Virus record (IMG/VR): IMGVR_UViG_3300020190_000032
Span: 1 to 64,000 of that record
Reading direction: 5' to 3' (one strand)
Length of the DNA: 64,000 bases
From: a virus
The first letter of the stretch is position 1, and the number at the start of each line of letters is the position of its first letter. Below, piece by piece: positions 31,823 through 40,062 of this stretch. Both the position numbers and the translations under genes were made by a program. Under the pieces are notes generated by a model that did no database searches, was not told the DNA's origin, and worked only from the letters and a program-made list of their open reading frames with translations.

Positions 31823-33832
31823 GTGGCACTTCAGTTTCGCAGGGGCACAGAAGAAGAACGGGAGCAAACTACTTTTGTCCCCCTGCTTGGGGAGCCGGTA
31901 TATACAACTGATACCAAACGTCTTTATGTCGGAGACGGTAGTACGGCTGGAGGGAATCCTGTTGGCTTTAATAATAAATTAAGTGATTTACAGGATGTAG
32001 AATTAATATCGGAAGTAAGCATTCCTATCTCCGCTATCGCCGCGACCGCTGGCGTTGTATCGATAGTTACTACCTTGCCGCACGGATTAGAGACTGGTCA
32101 ATTTCTGTATGTTTATTCAACGTCTCGCGCAGCAGTTAATGGCGTAAGACAGATAACGGTTACCGGAATCACCTCGTTAACATTTCAAGCTGCTACACCA
32201 GATTTTCCAAGTACAAATGACGCAGGCGCCGTAAAATACGAACCACAAGATAAAGCGATACTTGCTTGGGATCAAGCAACTGGAAAATGGGGTGAGCAGG
32301 TTTATGTTTATAAGCTTGAAGATTTGGGTGATGTTCGAATTACAAATCCCCAACAAAATCATATTATTCAATACACAGCAATTCCTGTTGGGAACATAAC
32401 AGACGAAGAAGATCAGATTGTTGAATCTGGTGTTGAAGAGCCGGATAATATTCCAGAAGGGTTGACATGGACTCAAACAGGAACAATCTCAAAATTCTTA
32501 AATAAGCAATTTGGTATTGGGATTGACAATTTAACTGATGTACTTATAAACCAATCTACTCTTTCGGATAACCAAATTCTTGCCTATGATTCTACGCTAA
32601 CAATATGGAAGAACCAAGATTATGTGAATGATATCAACGATCTTGCCGATGTAGATTTAACAGCGTTACCTGATCTAACACAAAATCTTGCAAGAATTTA
32701 CATTGGAGGATCTTTTGCTAAAAATGACAAAGTTAATGTTCAGATTACTGGAACCTTGTACACTTATACAGTTACTCAGCAAGATATAAACAATATTGAG
32801 GAAACCACCAGCACAGATGCGCAGTTTGATGCAGAGATGTTGCTGCTGATTGCTGGTCGGATTCGTGATCAAATAAATGCTGACGAAGATTGTCCTGTCG
32901 TTGCGACTAGGTCAAATGGTGTAATCACGTTAACTCCAAAAACAGCTCCAGTAAATCTAAATTTAACAGTAAGTATTGATGAAGCAGATCCAACGGATGC
33001 TTTTGTTCCCACAATAACCAAATTTGAACCAATAACTTCTCAAGTTTTATCATATGATGGAACAAAGTGGACTAACAAAGCTCTTGAAATAAATAATTTC
33101 AGTCTTAATGCTTTAAATGATGTTGATATTGATAATCCTGAGAATGGTCAGATCCTGCAATATAACTCTACTAGTTCTACATGGAAAAACGTAGCGAACT
33201 TTATCAGCTTAAGTCAATTTGCGGATGTAGAAATAATTGATCCGGAGAATGGTAATGCACTTATTTATAATGATACAAACGATAAGTTTGAAACAAGGTC
33301 TTTTATACTTGATGACCTAATAGATGTTAACGACCCAAGCTTTACAGAAATTATACCTGATGGCGCCATTCTGGCGTATGACGAAGCAGCGGAAGCCTGG
33401 ACACCTCAACAGTTTTCAAGTTTGTCTTCCAGGACTGAAGTAAGTTTTTATAGTGGCCCACTTGAAAACCTTGAAGTAACAACTGTAGATTTTGAAGCGT
33501 TTACTGGGTACGCTTTATTCAAGATGAAAGCTTCAGCCCCGTGTACCGTTACGTTCTATGTAAGTGACTATGAGCGCGAATTTGACCTTGATAGAGCTGA
33601 AGATGAACTGCCAAGAGTTGGGGCTGGAATTTTTGCTGAACTTACTCCAACTGACACATCTTGGAGGAGAGTAGCGCCTGTGATTTATGGTTTTAATGAT
33701 GATGTACCGATCACAAGGACTGCATATGCTAAGGTAAGAAATAGAAGTGGTTATTACCAGCAAAATATACAAATTTCATTGGTGATACTTCAAATTGAAG
33801 AAGATCCCGAGCAGGCTGGCGAGGGAGACTAG
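31823..33832 (+). CDS. Tail fibre, 669 aa
   Basis: GTG start. The N-terminus MALQFRRGTEEEREQ ... LGEPVYTTDTKRLYVGDGST is a paralogue of the docking domain of the 25536 fibre. It is followed by about seven loosely repeated units of the type L.DV.I.dPe.gq.L.Yn....W (for example LNDVDIDNPENGQILQYN and FADVEIIDPENGNALIYN), a common shaft repeat in cyanophage fibres. The last 140 residues are a distinct beta domain. Probably a secondary fibre or shaft. Confidence 0.78.
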   Translation: MALQFRRGTEEEREQTTFVPLLGEPVYTTDTKRLYVGDGSTAGGNPVGFNNKLSDLQDVELISEVSIPISAIAATAGVVSIVTTLPHGLETGQFLYVYSTSRAAVNGVRQITVTGITSLTFQAATPDFPSTNDAGAVKYEPQDKAILAWDQATGKWGEQVYVYKLEDLGDVRITNPQQNHIIQYTAIPVGNITDEEDQIVESGVEEPDNIPEGLTWTQTGTISKFLNKQFGIGIDNLTDVLINQSTLSDNQILAYDSTLTIWKNQDYVNDINDLADVDLTALPDLTQNLARIYIGGSFAKNDKVNVQITGTLYTYTVTQQDINNIEETTSTDAQFDAEMLLLIAGRIRDQINADEDCPVVATRSNGVITLTPKTAPVNLNLTVSIDEADPTDAFVPTITKFEPITSQVLSYDGTKWTNKALEINNFSLNALNDVDIDNPENGQILQYNSTSSTWKNVANFISLSQFADVEIIDPENGNALIYNDTNDKFETRSFILDDLIDVNDPSFTEIIPDGAILAYDEAAEAWTPQQFSSLSSRTEVSFYSGPLENLEVTTVDFEAFTGYALFKMKASAPCTVTFYVSDYEREFDLDRAEDELPRVGAGIFAELTPTDTSWRRVAPVIYGFNDDVPITRTAYAKVRNRSGYYQQNIQISLVILQIEEDPEQAGEGD

Positions 33833-33846
33833 ACGCCTTAACAATA

Positions 33847-33891
33847 GGTATCCTACGTCGCACTAAACAAGGAGCAGTGATTGCTCTTTTT
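33847..33891 (+). promoter_or_regulatory. Promoter-motif copy followed by hairpin attenuator before the scaffold gene
   Basis: GGTATCCTAC (33847-33856) is a promoter-motif match. The hairpin GAGCA-GTGAT-TGCTC with five T residues (33872-33891) ends 2 bases before the scaffold ATG and contains the only AAGGAG in the region (33869-33874). It could be a weak terminator for the fibre transcript or an attenuator that also masks the ribosome site. Confidence 0.5.
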
Positions 33892-33893
33892 AT

Positions 33894-34622
33894 ATGAACG
33901 AAGAACTGAATCAGGCGACCGAGATGGAAGCCACGCAGGTTCCGGAAACAACTGTTGAAGAGACAGGGGTTGAAGAAAAAGAGGATATTCAAAATCTTCT
34001 TAAGGCATTAAAATCCGAAAGAGAAGCTCGTAAGACTTATGAGCGTCAAATTAAAGAGAAGGAAAAACAGTTAGAAAAGTTTAAAGAGTTTAATCCGGAA
34101 GAGTATCGCAAACTTCAGGCCGATGCCGCTCGCGCTGCGGAAATTGAATCGCGTTATGGCGAATCAATCCGTGCCATTGAAGAAAAATACGGCCGCCAAG
34201 CGGCAGAAGCAGAGCAAAGAGCGAAAGAGCTTGAATCAAAGAACCGAGAGTTCATTAAACGGTATGCATTAGAGAAAGTATTTAATTCCGCTGGTGGTAG
34301 AACTGATTCCGCTGACGGTATTTCTTTCTTTGATATGTTTGCCAGTCAACTGAGCTCTCGTTTTCGGCAGGAACCTGACGGCAGTCTGACGCCACTTGAC
34401 TCACAGGGGGACCCAATCCTTGATACCGAGACAGGTAAGCGTTTGACGCCTGAAGAGTTTGTTGCGCAGTTTAAGTCTCATCCTGTTTATGGTACATTTT
34501 TTAAGGGTGTCAAAGGTTCTGGAGCTGGCTTGAATTATGGTGGCACTGATGCCAATGGTCAACCAATTGAGGATCTTTCGTCTTTATCTCGGGACGAATT
34601 ATTCTTGAAAGCCTTTGGCTGA
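33894..34622 (+). CDS. Capsid scaffolding protein, 242 aa
   Basis: Acidic N-terminus, then a long charged coiled coil (about residues 30-125, for example LKALKSEREARKTYERQIKE) and a short C-terminal domain ending SRDELFLKAFG. Composition, length and place directly before the major capsid gene are typical of phage scaffolds, which guide procapsid assembly and are then removed. No protease domain is seen in it. It has its own terminator. Confidence 0.85.
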   Translation: MNEELNQATEMEATQVPETTVEETGVEEKEDIQNLLKALKSEREARKTYERQIKEKEKQLEKFKEFNPEEYRKLQADAARAAEIESRYGESIRAIEEKYGRQAAEAEQRAKELESKNREFIKRYALEKVFNSAGGRTDSADGISFFDMFASQLSSRFRQEPDGSLTPLDSQGDPILDTETGKRLTPEEFVAQFKSHPVYGTFFKGVKGSGAGLNYGGTDANGQPIEDLSSLSRDELFLKAFG

Positions 34623-34627
34623 AGCGG

Positions 34628-34649
34628 AAGCCCCGAAAGGGGCTTTTTT
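34628..34649 (+). terminator. Scaffold gene terminator
   Basis: Perfect 7-bp stem AAGCCCC/GGGGCTT with GAAA tetraloop, then TTTTTT (partly shared with the stem). It separates scaffold from capsid expression. Confidence 0.9.
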
Positions 34650-34671
34650 ATTGGGAAGAATAAATATTTTT

Positions 34672-34803
34672 GGAACTATATGATAGAAAGCACCCGGTTT
34701 TGGCTGGCCGAGATGGTTGGGCAGGCAGGGTGTTCCGATGTTGGGGCGTGAGGCCCTAAGCAACGTTTCACCTTTCCTTGTTCACATCTAAAGGAGTCTT
34801 AAA
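34672..34803 (+). promoter_or_regulatory. Major capsid gene promoter and structured 5' leader
   Basis: GGAACTATATGATAG at 34672 holds a TATGAT -10-like box. The leader of about 110 bases has AGCACCC/GGGTGTT (34689-34695 with 34728-34734), and GTTG-GGGC/GCCC-CAAC (34740-34747 with 34753-34764, bulged). It ends in AAAGGAG 7 bases before the ATG, one of the best ribosome sites in the window. It probably stabilises a very abundant message. Confidence 0.55.
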
Positions 34804-35706
34804 ATGGGCCTTAGTTTATCTGAAGCCAAAAAGCATGCTTCTAATCCCCAGGAGCTTGCCGTTATTTCTGAACTCTCCGCTGGTCCCCTGCTGAGCGTTC
34901 TGCCTTTCCGTGAGATCCAGGGCAATGGCCTGTTCTGGAAGCGTGAAGAGTCCCTCGGTGACGTGGGTTTCCGTAACTATAATGCTAGCTACGGTGAAGC
35001 CTATGCTGAGGTGAGCCAGCAGTCTGAAAGCCTCCGTCTGTTCGGTGGCGACATCAAGATTGACCGTGCCATCCTGGACCTCGAGGGTTCTGAATCCCGC
35101 GCTTATCAGGTGCAGGCTAAGACCCGCGCAATGCGTCTTTCCTGGGAGTCGCTGTTCATCAACGGCGATTCGGATCAGTCCCCCAGCGAATTTGACGGCC
35201 TGGCTACTCGCCTGCCGGCTAGTGCCTATGCATCTAACAGCCAAGTGATCCGTAACGCAGCTTCCGCTGCTGCCCTGGACCTGAACGCTCTGGACGAAGC
35301 TATTGACGCTGTGGACGCACAAGGCGGCACCAAGTATCTGGTGATGTCCAAGTCTGCTCGTCGTCACCTGACCAAGCAGGCTCGCACTTCTTCCCAGATT
35401 GATATCGCTCGCAACGAGTTCGGCTACCAGCAAATGGTGTATGCCGGCCTGCCCGTGATTGAGCTGGATCGCGACCACCAGAATGCTCCCATCCTGGACG
35501 GCACCCCCGCTGATCAGTCGATCTATGTGGTGACCTTCGGCGGCGACCTGCTGACCGGTATCCAGAACGGTGGCATTCAGGTGCGTGACCTGGGTGAGTC
35601 CACTGCTTCTCCTCAGGTGGTGATCCGCGTTGAGTGGTACTGCGGTCTGGCCATGATCAATGGTCGCTCGGCTGCTCGCCTGTGCAACGTGAACGCTACT
35701 GCCTGA
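34804..35706 (+). CDS. Major capsid protein, 300 aa
   Basis: HK97-type major capsid protein of minimal length: MGLSLSEAKKHASNPQELAV, LSAGPLLSVLPFREIQGNGL, the E-loop/spine region LGDVGFRNYNASYGEAYAEV, P-domain KYLVMSKSARRHLTKQARTS and the end WYCGLAMINGRSAARLCNVN. It lies directly after the scaffold, with a strong ribosome site and terminator. Codon use is GC-rich and biased compared with neighbours, as for the tail tube gene. It forms the icosahedral shell. Confidence 0.93.
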   Translation: MGLSLSEAKKHASNPQELAVISELSAGPLLSVLPFREIQGNGLFWKREESLGDVGFRNYNASYGEAYAEVSQQSESLRLFGGDIKIDRAILDLEGSESRAYQVQAKTRAMRLSWESLFINGDSDQSPSEFDGLATRLPASAYASNSQVIRNAASAAALDLNALDEAIDAVDAQGGTKYLVMSKSARRHLTKQARTSSQIDIARNEFGYQQMVYAGLPVIELDRDHQNAPILDGTPADQSIYVVTFGGDLLTGIQNGGIQVRDLGESTASPQVVIRVEWYCGLAMINGRSAARLCNVNATA

Positions 35707-35734
35707 TCTTGATAGACTGGTAAGTGTGGGGAAT

Positions 35735-35758
35735 GAGGGGCTTCGGCCCCTCTTTTTT
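35735..35758 (+). terminator. Major capsid gene terminator
   Basis: Perfect 7-bp stem GAGGGGC/GCCCCTC with TTCG tetraloop and six T residues. Confidence 0.95.
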
Positions 35759-35838
35759 GCCTTTTAGGAAACATACTTTAGAACCACCAGCGCTTGTTCC
35801 TGATCTGCGCGTTGGTTTTTCCGTCGTTTTTATTAATT

Positions 35839-36189
35839 ATGGCACGTCGTTCTACTGGTATTTTCCCCCGCGAAAAATTTGATCTTGACGCAAATCTGGC
35901 TGTTACCACCAGCGATGCTAATCTGGGTGTGACCCTGAAGTACATCAAGACCATCCGCGTGATTCTCGTTAATAGCGCAATCACAGGCAACGCTACCGTC
36001 ACCTTCAACATTGGCGGCCGCGATGTTGTATTTGGTGCTAATGATCTGGATCTGAATGGTGTTGGTATTGCTCACGTCCGTGGCGCCCTGTGCGACGCTG
36101 ACAACCTGGTGAAGTACACCATTGCTGCTGGCACCGGCACCGCTACTGTTGGCGGCGCTTTCCTCGACGTGGTCGAGAACGTCGGCTGA
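35839..36189 (+). CDS. Head decoration / capsid-stabilising protein, 116 aa
   Basis: Starts MARRSTGIFPREKFDLDANL (an open frame 45 bases longer is rejected because it begins in the leader). Small beta-rich protein, Thr/Val/Gly rich, directly after the capsid gene, with the same GC-rich biased codons and its own terminator. That is the usual place and profile of a decoration protein. An alternative is a small head-fibre or glue protein. Confidence 0.62.
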   Translation: MARRSTGIFPREKFDLDANLAVTTSDANLGVTLKYIKTIRVILVNSAITGNATVTFNIGGRDVVFGANDLDLNGVGIAHVRGALCDADNLVKYTIAAGTGTATVGGAFLDVVENVG

Positions 36190-36212
36190 TTTTTCCTCAA
36201 ACGGAATAATAA

Positions 36213-36236
36213 GGGTGACTTTTGTCGCCCTTTTTT
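36213..36236 (+). terminator. Decoration gene terminator
   Basis: 7-bp stem GGGTGAC/GTCGCCC (one G-U), loop TTTT, six T residues. It ends 6 bases before the next ATG at 36243. Confidence 0.9.
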
Positions 36237-36242
36237 ATTGCC

Positions 36243-36482
36243 ATGCATTTACCCAAACTGCCTACCATCTTTACAAAAGACGGGGAACAACGTAAGGTTT
36301 ATCACACTGTTGAAGCCCGTGAATTATCTGCTGCTGGTTGGGTAGAGGTTGCCGCCCAGAAACCTGCTGACGCAGAAGTTACAAAACCATCAGAAGAGAA
36401 GGAGACAGTAGAGGAGAAGCCAAAAGCAGTCAAGCCTAAAACTGTGGCACTCAAAGAGACTGAAATCGAGGAGTTTAAGTGA
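36243..36482 (+). CDS. Small virion-region protein with Lys/Glu/Pro tail, 79 aa
   Basis: The first 40 residues (MHLPKLPTIFTKDGEQRKVY, VEARELSAAGWVEV) resemble short head-cassette proteins that follow decoration genes. Residues 42-79 are a low-complexity Lys/Glu/Pro/Val tail. The start lies 6 bases after a terminator U tract. The stop overlaps the next GTG by 4 bases. Function unknown. Confidence 0.6.
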   Translation: MHLPKLPTIFTKDGEQRKVYHTVEARELSAAGWVEVAAQKPADAEVTKPSEEKETVEEKPKAVKPKTVALKETEIEEFK

Positions 36483-36661
36483 ACGAGCCCGAATATTTAA
36501 CAGGCCCGAGATATATTGAAGGCGTTAATTTAGACGCCGATATTATTGCGTCTCAGCCTGTTATTCATAAAAGGCAAGTAACTGATCCCGTGAACGATGG
36601 CAGTCTTGGTAAGCCTGCATACGCTCCGGGATCCACGAACAAAGATGGATCACCTTTTTAG
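36479..36661 (+). CDS. Hypothetical protein, 60 aa
   Basis: GTG start overlapping the previous stop (GTGA). Begins MNEPEYLTGPRYIEGVNLDA, ends PGSTNKDGSPF; probably extended and unstructured. Part of a chain of five small coupled genes between the head cassette and the fibres. Confidence 0.6.
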   Translation: MNEPEYLTGPRYIEGVNLDADIIASQPVIHKRQVTDPVNDGSLGKPAYAPGSTNKDGSPF

Positions 36662-36663
36662 TC

Positions 36664-36792
36664 ATGCCATTTAAATCGGCAAAACAAAAAAGATTTTTAT
36701 ATGCTTTTGAGCCAGAAGTGGCTAAAAAGTTTCAACGTGAAGAAGATAAAGTAAAGGCAAAGCGGAAGACTAAGAAAAAGGGGAAGAAGTAA
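36664..36792 (+). CDS. Basic MPFKSxxQRRF-type protein, 42 aa
   Basis: MPFKSAKQKRFLYAFEPEVA then a Lys/Arg-rich tail ending KKKGKK. Short proteins opening MPFKS.aQrrfmya..P.vA..w are widespread in phages, with unknown role. The stop shares an A with the next ATG (TAATG). Confidence 0.65.
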   Translation: MPFKSAKQKRFLYAFEPEVAKKFQREEDKVKAKRKTKKKGKK

Positions 36793-36944
36793 TGGCTTTA
36801 CCGCTATCTACGGCCAAGCAAGTATCGCGGAAGAAGTCTTCCTGTAAGGTCATTAGTGAGTATTCGTCTAAAGCTTCACCTAAAAGGACTAAGCCTTTTA
36901 ATGGTGCTACTGATCGCTTTCGGCCTGCCAATAGGAAGAAGTAA
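36792..36944 (+). CDS. Basic protein, 50 aa
   Basis: MALPLSTAKQVSRKKSSCKV ... RFRPANRKK. Highly basic, Ser rich, bounded by TAATG junctions on both sides, so translation is coupled. Not recognised; possibly DNA-binding and packaged with the genome. Confidence 0.6.
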   Translation: MALPLSTAKQVSRKKSSCKVISEYSSKASPKRTKPFNGATDRFRPANRKK

Positions 36945-37243
36945 TGGCACAGAAGAAAAGATCTACCGCCGATTTTTACGCAAAAAATCCTGAGGCATAT
37001 AAAAAGAAACTCGCCTACGACAAAAAACGTAACTCGAGCCCAGATCGCAAGGAATACCGGGCTGAACTGGCTCGTGAGCGACGTGCTAGAGGGATCATGG
37101 GCAAGGGCGGAAAAGATGTCAGTCACGCTGCTGGAGGCGGGTTTAAACTTGAGGAACCGAGCAAAAACCGGGCTAGAAACGGACATGGCAACAATGGCAG
37201 ACTTGCGCCGGGCAAGGGTAGCAGGAAATCCACCAAGAAGTAA
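36944..37243 (+). CDS. Basic phage protein with KNPEAxKKKLAYDKK motif, 99 aa
   Basis: The N-terminal ADFYAKNPEAYKKKLAYDKK and the central GKGGKDVSHAAGGGFKLEEP and NRARNGHGNNGR match a family of basic proteins frequently found near structural genes of cyanophages and other aquatic phages. Function unknown; the charge suggests nucleic-acid contact. Coupled to the upstream gene by TAATG. Confidence 0.75.
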   Translation: MAQKKRSTADFYAKNPEAYKKKLAYDKKRNSSPDRKEYRAELARERRARGIMGKGGKDVSHAAGGGFKLEEPSKNRARNGHGNNGRLAPGKGSRKSTKK

Positions 37244-37249
37244 AGGGGC

Positions 37250-37259
37250 GGAATACTAG
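37250..37259 (+). promoter_or_regulatory. Promoter-motif copy (GGAATACTAG)
   Basis: 28 bases before the ATG at 37278; the same ten bases as the copy at 1767. Confidence 0.65.
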
Positions 37260-37277
37260 TTCAGCTCTTAAACGGAA

Positions 37278-38807
37278 ATGCCGATTCCGGCCAATCGTGC
37301 GAAGATACAGCTTGCGCGAGGCAATTACAACAATCTACTTGCCAATGTAGGTGAGTTTGCCGAAGGCGAGCTTTCTTATGCAAAAGATGAAAATCTTTTA
37401 TATATTAAAGAAGAAGGTCAATTAATCCGCCTCGAGTATGTTACTCGGGCCGATCTTGATCAGGCTGTAGAAGATTCTATTGATCTTGAGGTATATGGTG
37501 GCGATGGTCTTTTAACCGTTAATGGTGGCGAAGGATCTTCCCCTACCACTACGTTATCTGTTGATGAAGTCTGGTTAAGAGATAAGGTTGGGATTACTGA
37601 TTCAAAGGAACCTGCTGGATTTGTCGATAAGACAACGACGGTTATTGCCTATCGCCCTGTTGAGCAGCAATTTTGGCTTTATCCTACGGGAGCATCTGCG
37701 GCTGTATGGTGTCAAGGAGTAAAGCATACTTTTACGACATACAAGTCGGTTGCGGAACCAACGACAAGCGGTATTTATTATATTTATCTTGACAGTAGCG
37801 CTAATTTACAAATTAAATCAACTGAATTTAATTACAAACTAGACACTCCCGTTTGCCAGATTTACTGGAACGAGACGCTGGGTGCTCCACAATTGCTTGT
37901 TGATCACAGGCATGGAATTGCGATGAATTGGGCAACCCAGGAATTCCTGGAGTTAGCCACCAGTGCTGCTGTTAAGACAGGATTTACTATTTCTGGTATT
38001 ACCAATAATCCAAATGGTAATACCGACAGTCATGCAAAGTTTGCACTGACGGGTGGGACGGCACTGTTCCAAGACGTAAAGATTGAAGTTGATCATAGCG
38101 CAACACCTGCTCCGAATGTTGCGTCAAATTTATTTCAGCAGATATTAAATCCAGTAGCAAAGTTACCTGTTTTTCATCAAGATGGATCGGAATGGAAGTA
38201 TTCTACGCCTTCTGATTATGCGTTTGTTGTTGAAACGGGAGTTCCTGTTTACAATAACTTTAATGTAACTTGGCAGAAACAGCAAGTAGGAAATGGTAAA
38301 TACTTTATTTCTTATATTGCAGCGACTGGCAATACTGAATATCCCGCTGTAGCATTTTCTGGCCAGCAGCAATATAACGATTTAAGCGCTGCGGAAGCTG
38401 CTGTCTTTGGTGATTTAGATTTAAATGGTCTTGAGGTAATACCGATCAGAATATTATATAAAATTATTTATAAATACAGCACAGCTTATACGAGTACAGT
38501 TAAAGTTACAATTGAAGGATATCAAGACCTTAGATCATCTGGCGTCAACGGAGCAACTGCTGGAGTTACGGATCACGGTAGATTAGGTGGTCTTTTAGAC
38601 GATGACCACAGCCAATATGTTCATGTATCTATTGATAGAGTCATTAGCGCTGATCATAGTCATTCTGGCACAATTGACATTACAAATGAAACTCAAAGTA
38701 CAAGTGCAGAGACTGGTGCCTTGCGGATTGCCGGTGGCGTAGGAATATCCGGTAATCTTAATGTTGCCGGTGATATTGGTGCTACTTTAGACGGCGGAAA
38801 TTTTTGA
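37278..38807 (+). CDS. Tail fibre protein, 509 aa
   Basis: The N-terminus MPIPANRAKIQLARGNYNNL ... GEFAEGELSYAKDENLLYIK is a variant of the docking domain in the other fibres (R....P..GE..y..d...lyv). The rest is beta-rich, with a C-terminal GALRIAGGVGISGNLNVAGD shaft repeat, common in fibres that trimerise. It starts a run of five adhesion-type genes. Confidence 0.75.
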   Translation: MPIPANRAKIQLARGNYNNLLANVGEFAEGELSYAKDENLLYIKEEGQLIRLEYVTRADLDQAVEDSIDLEVYGGDGLLTVNGGEGSSPTTTLSVDEVWLRDKVGITDSKEPAGFVDKTTTVIAYRPVEQQFWLYPTGASAAVWCQGVKHTFTTYKSVAEPTTSGIYYIYLDSSANLQIKSTEFNYKLDTPVCQIYWNETLGAPQLLVDHRHGIAMNWATQEFLELATSAAVKTGFTISGITNNPNGNTDSHAKFALTGGTALFQDVKIEVDHSATPAPNVASNLFQQILNPVAKLPVFHQDGSEWKYSTPSDYAFVVETGVPVYNNFNVTWQKQQVGNGKYFISYIAATGNTEYPAVAFSGQQQYNDLSAAEAAVFGDLDLNGLEVIPIRILYKIIYKYSTAYTSTVKVTIEGYQDLRSSGVNGATAGVTDHGRLGGLLDDDHSQYVHVSIDRVISADHSHSGTIDITNETQSTSAETGALRIAGGVGISGNLNVAGDIGATLDGGNF

Positions 38808-38819
38808 TAGTAGGAATGA

Positions 38820-38825
38820 TATAAT
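38820..38825 (+). promoter_or_regulatory. TATAAT box before the 38845 fibre gene
   Basis: TATAAT ends 20 bases before the ATG, the same place as the -10-like core of the recurrent motif. Confidence 0.5.
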
Positions 38826-38844
38826 GACTGCTTAAGTTTTTAAA

Positions 38845-39996
38845 ATGGCTAGTGCCATCAGGATCAAGCGGAGAGACGCCAGTGGTGCCGCTGGAGCACC
38901 CGCAAATCTGCTTCATGCCGAGTTGGCATTTAACGAAGCTGATAAAACACTTTATTATGGTTTTGGGTCTGGGGTCGGGAGCAACTCCAGTTCAATTATT
39001 TCAATAGCCGGCGAGGGTGCGTTTTTTTCCAAGAGTATTGTTCAGCAGGCTAATAAAGTTTTAGCAGGCCCTGCAAGTGGTGCAGATGCTGCGCCGACGT
39101 TTAGGACGCTTGTTGCTGATGATATCCCGTCGCTGACAGCATCAAAAATCAGCGATTTTGACACTCAGGTCAGAACAAATCGACTTGATCAGATGGCGGC
39201 TCCGACCGCCTCTGTTGCGTTTAACGCCCAAAAGATCACAGGTCTTGCGGATCCTACTGACGATCAAGATGCTGCAACAAAAGCATACGTTGATGCTGCC
39301 CGCAGTGGTCTTGACGTAAAAGCAAGTGTCCGTGCTGCTACTATTGGCAATATCACTCTGTCTGGCACGCAGACAATTGACGGCGTTGCATTAGTTGCTG
39401 GCAACCGAGTCCTCGTCAAAAACCAATCTATTGCTGCCGACAACGGCATTTACGTTGTCGCATCGGGTTCTTGGTCTCGTTCCGATGATGCTAACAGTGA
39501 TGTCGAGGTTACACCCGGCATGTTTACCTTCGTAGAAGAAGGTACTGCAAATGCTGATTCCGGCTGGGTTCTTACTAATAATGCGACCGTAAATCTTGGT
39601 CTTACCGGTCTAGCTTTTTCCCAGTTCTCCGGTGCTGGACAAATTACTGCTGGTGCCGGTCTTACCAAGACTGGCAATACTATTGATGTCGGCGGTACTA
39701 CCAACCGAATCACAGTAAATGCTGATTCGATCGATATTGCTTCGACTTACGTCGGCCAGAGTTCAATTACAACACTTGGCACCGTAACCAGTGGCACATG
39801 GAACGGTACTACTATTGGTGTTGCCTATGGTGGAACTGGTTTGACTTCCGCAACTAAAGGTTCTGTCCTGGTTGCAAATGCTGCTAATACCTTAAGCGCT
39901 TTGGATGGTGGTGGGGTCAATGATGGATTGCTTTTTTATACCGCAAGTTCAGACACAATCTCCTGGACTAACGAAATCGATGGCGGCACATACTAG
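38845..39996 (+). CDS. Tail fibre protein, 383 aa
   Basis: N-terminal docking-like domain (MASAIRIKRRDASGAAGAPA ... HAELAFNEADKTLYYGFGSG). It continues with fibre repeats seen across cyanophages: QKITGLADPTDDQDAATKAY, then a GTQTIDGVALVAGNRVLVKN module and GLTKTGNTIDVGG. Ends YGGTGLTSATKGSVLVANAA, typical of phage tail fibre shafts. Likely a shaft or adhesin of the tail. Confidence 0.8.
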   Translation: MASAIRIKRRDASGAAGAPANLLHAELAFNEADKTLYYGFGSGVGSNSSSIISIAGEGAFFSKSIVQQANKVLAGPASGADAAPTFRTLVADDIPSLTASKISDFDTQVRTNRLDQMAAPTASVAFNAQKITGLADPTDDQDAATKAYVDAARSGLDVKASVRAATIGNITLSGTQTIDGVALVAGNRVLVKNQSIAADNGIYVVASGSWSRSDDANSDVEVTPGMFTFVEEGTANADSGWVLTNNATVNLGLTGLAFSQFSGAGQITAGAGLTKTGNTIDVGGTTNRITVNADSIDIASTYVGQSSITTLGTVTSGTWNGTTIGVAYGGTGLTSATKGSVLVANAANTLSALDGGGVNDGLLFYTASSDTISWTNEIDGGTY

Positions 39997-39999
39997 GTA

Positions 40000-40009
40000 G
40001 GAACCCTAG
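40000..40009 (+). promoter_or_regulatory. Promoter-motif copy (GGAACCCTAG)
   Basis: 63 bases before the ATG at 40063, a longer spacing than usual. A second AT-rich box (CTATAG/TTATAG at about 40031-40045) may be the functional one. Confidence 0.4.
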
Positions 40010-40062
40010 GACGCCATTAGATAATGGCTCTATAGGGCTTTATAGCCGCCGGAGAATGCCAC

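Noticed and set aside
34816-35478. 220-codon minus-strand frame opposite the major capsid gene
   Set aside because: Lies wholly within the capsid gene and exists because of its biased codons; no ribosome site, promoter or family features.
36770-37186. 138-codon minus-strand frame opposite small basic genes
   Set aside because: The plus strand has tightly coupled genes with recognisable families here.
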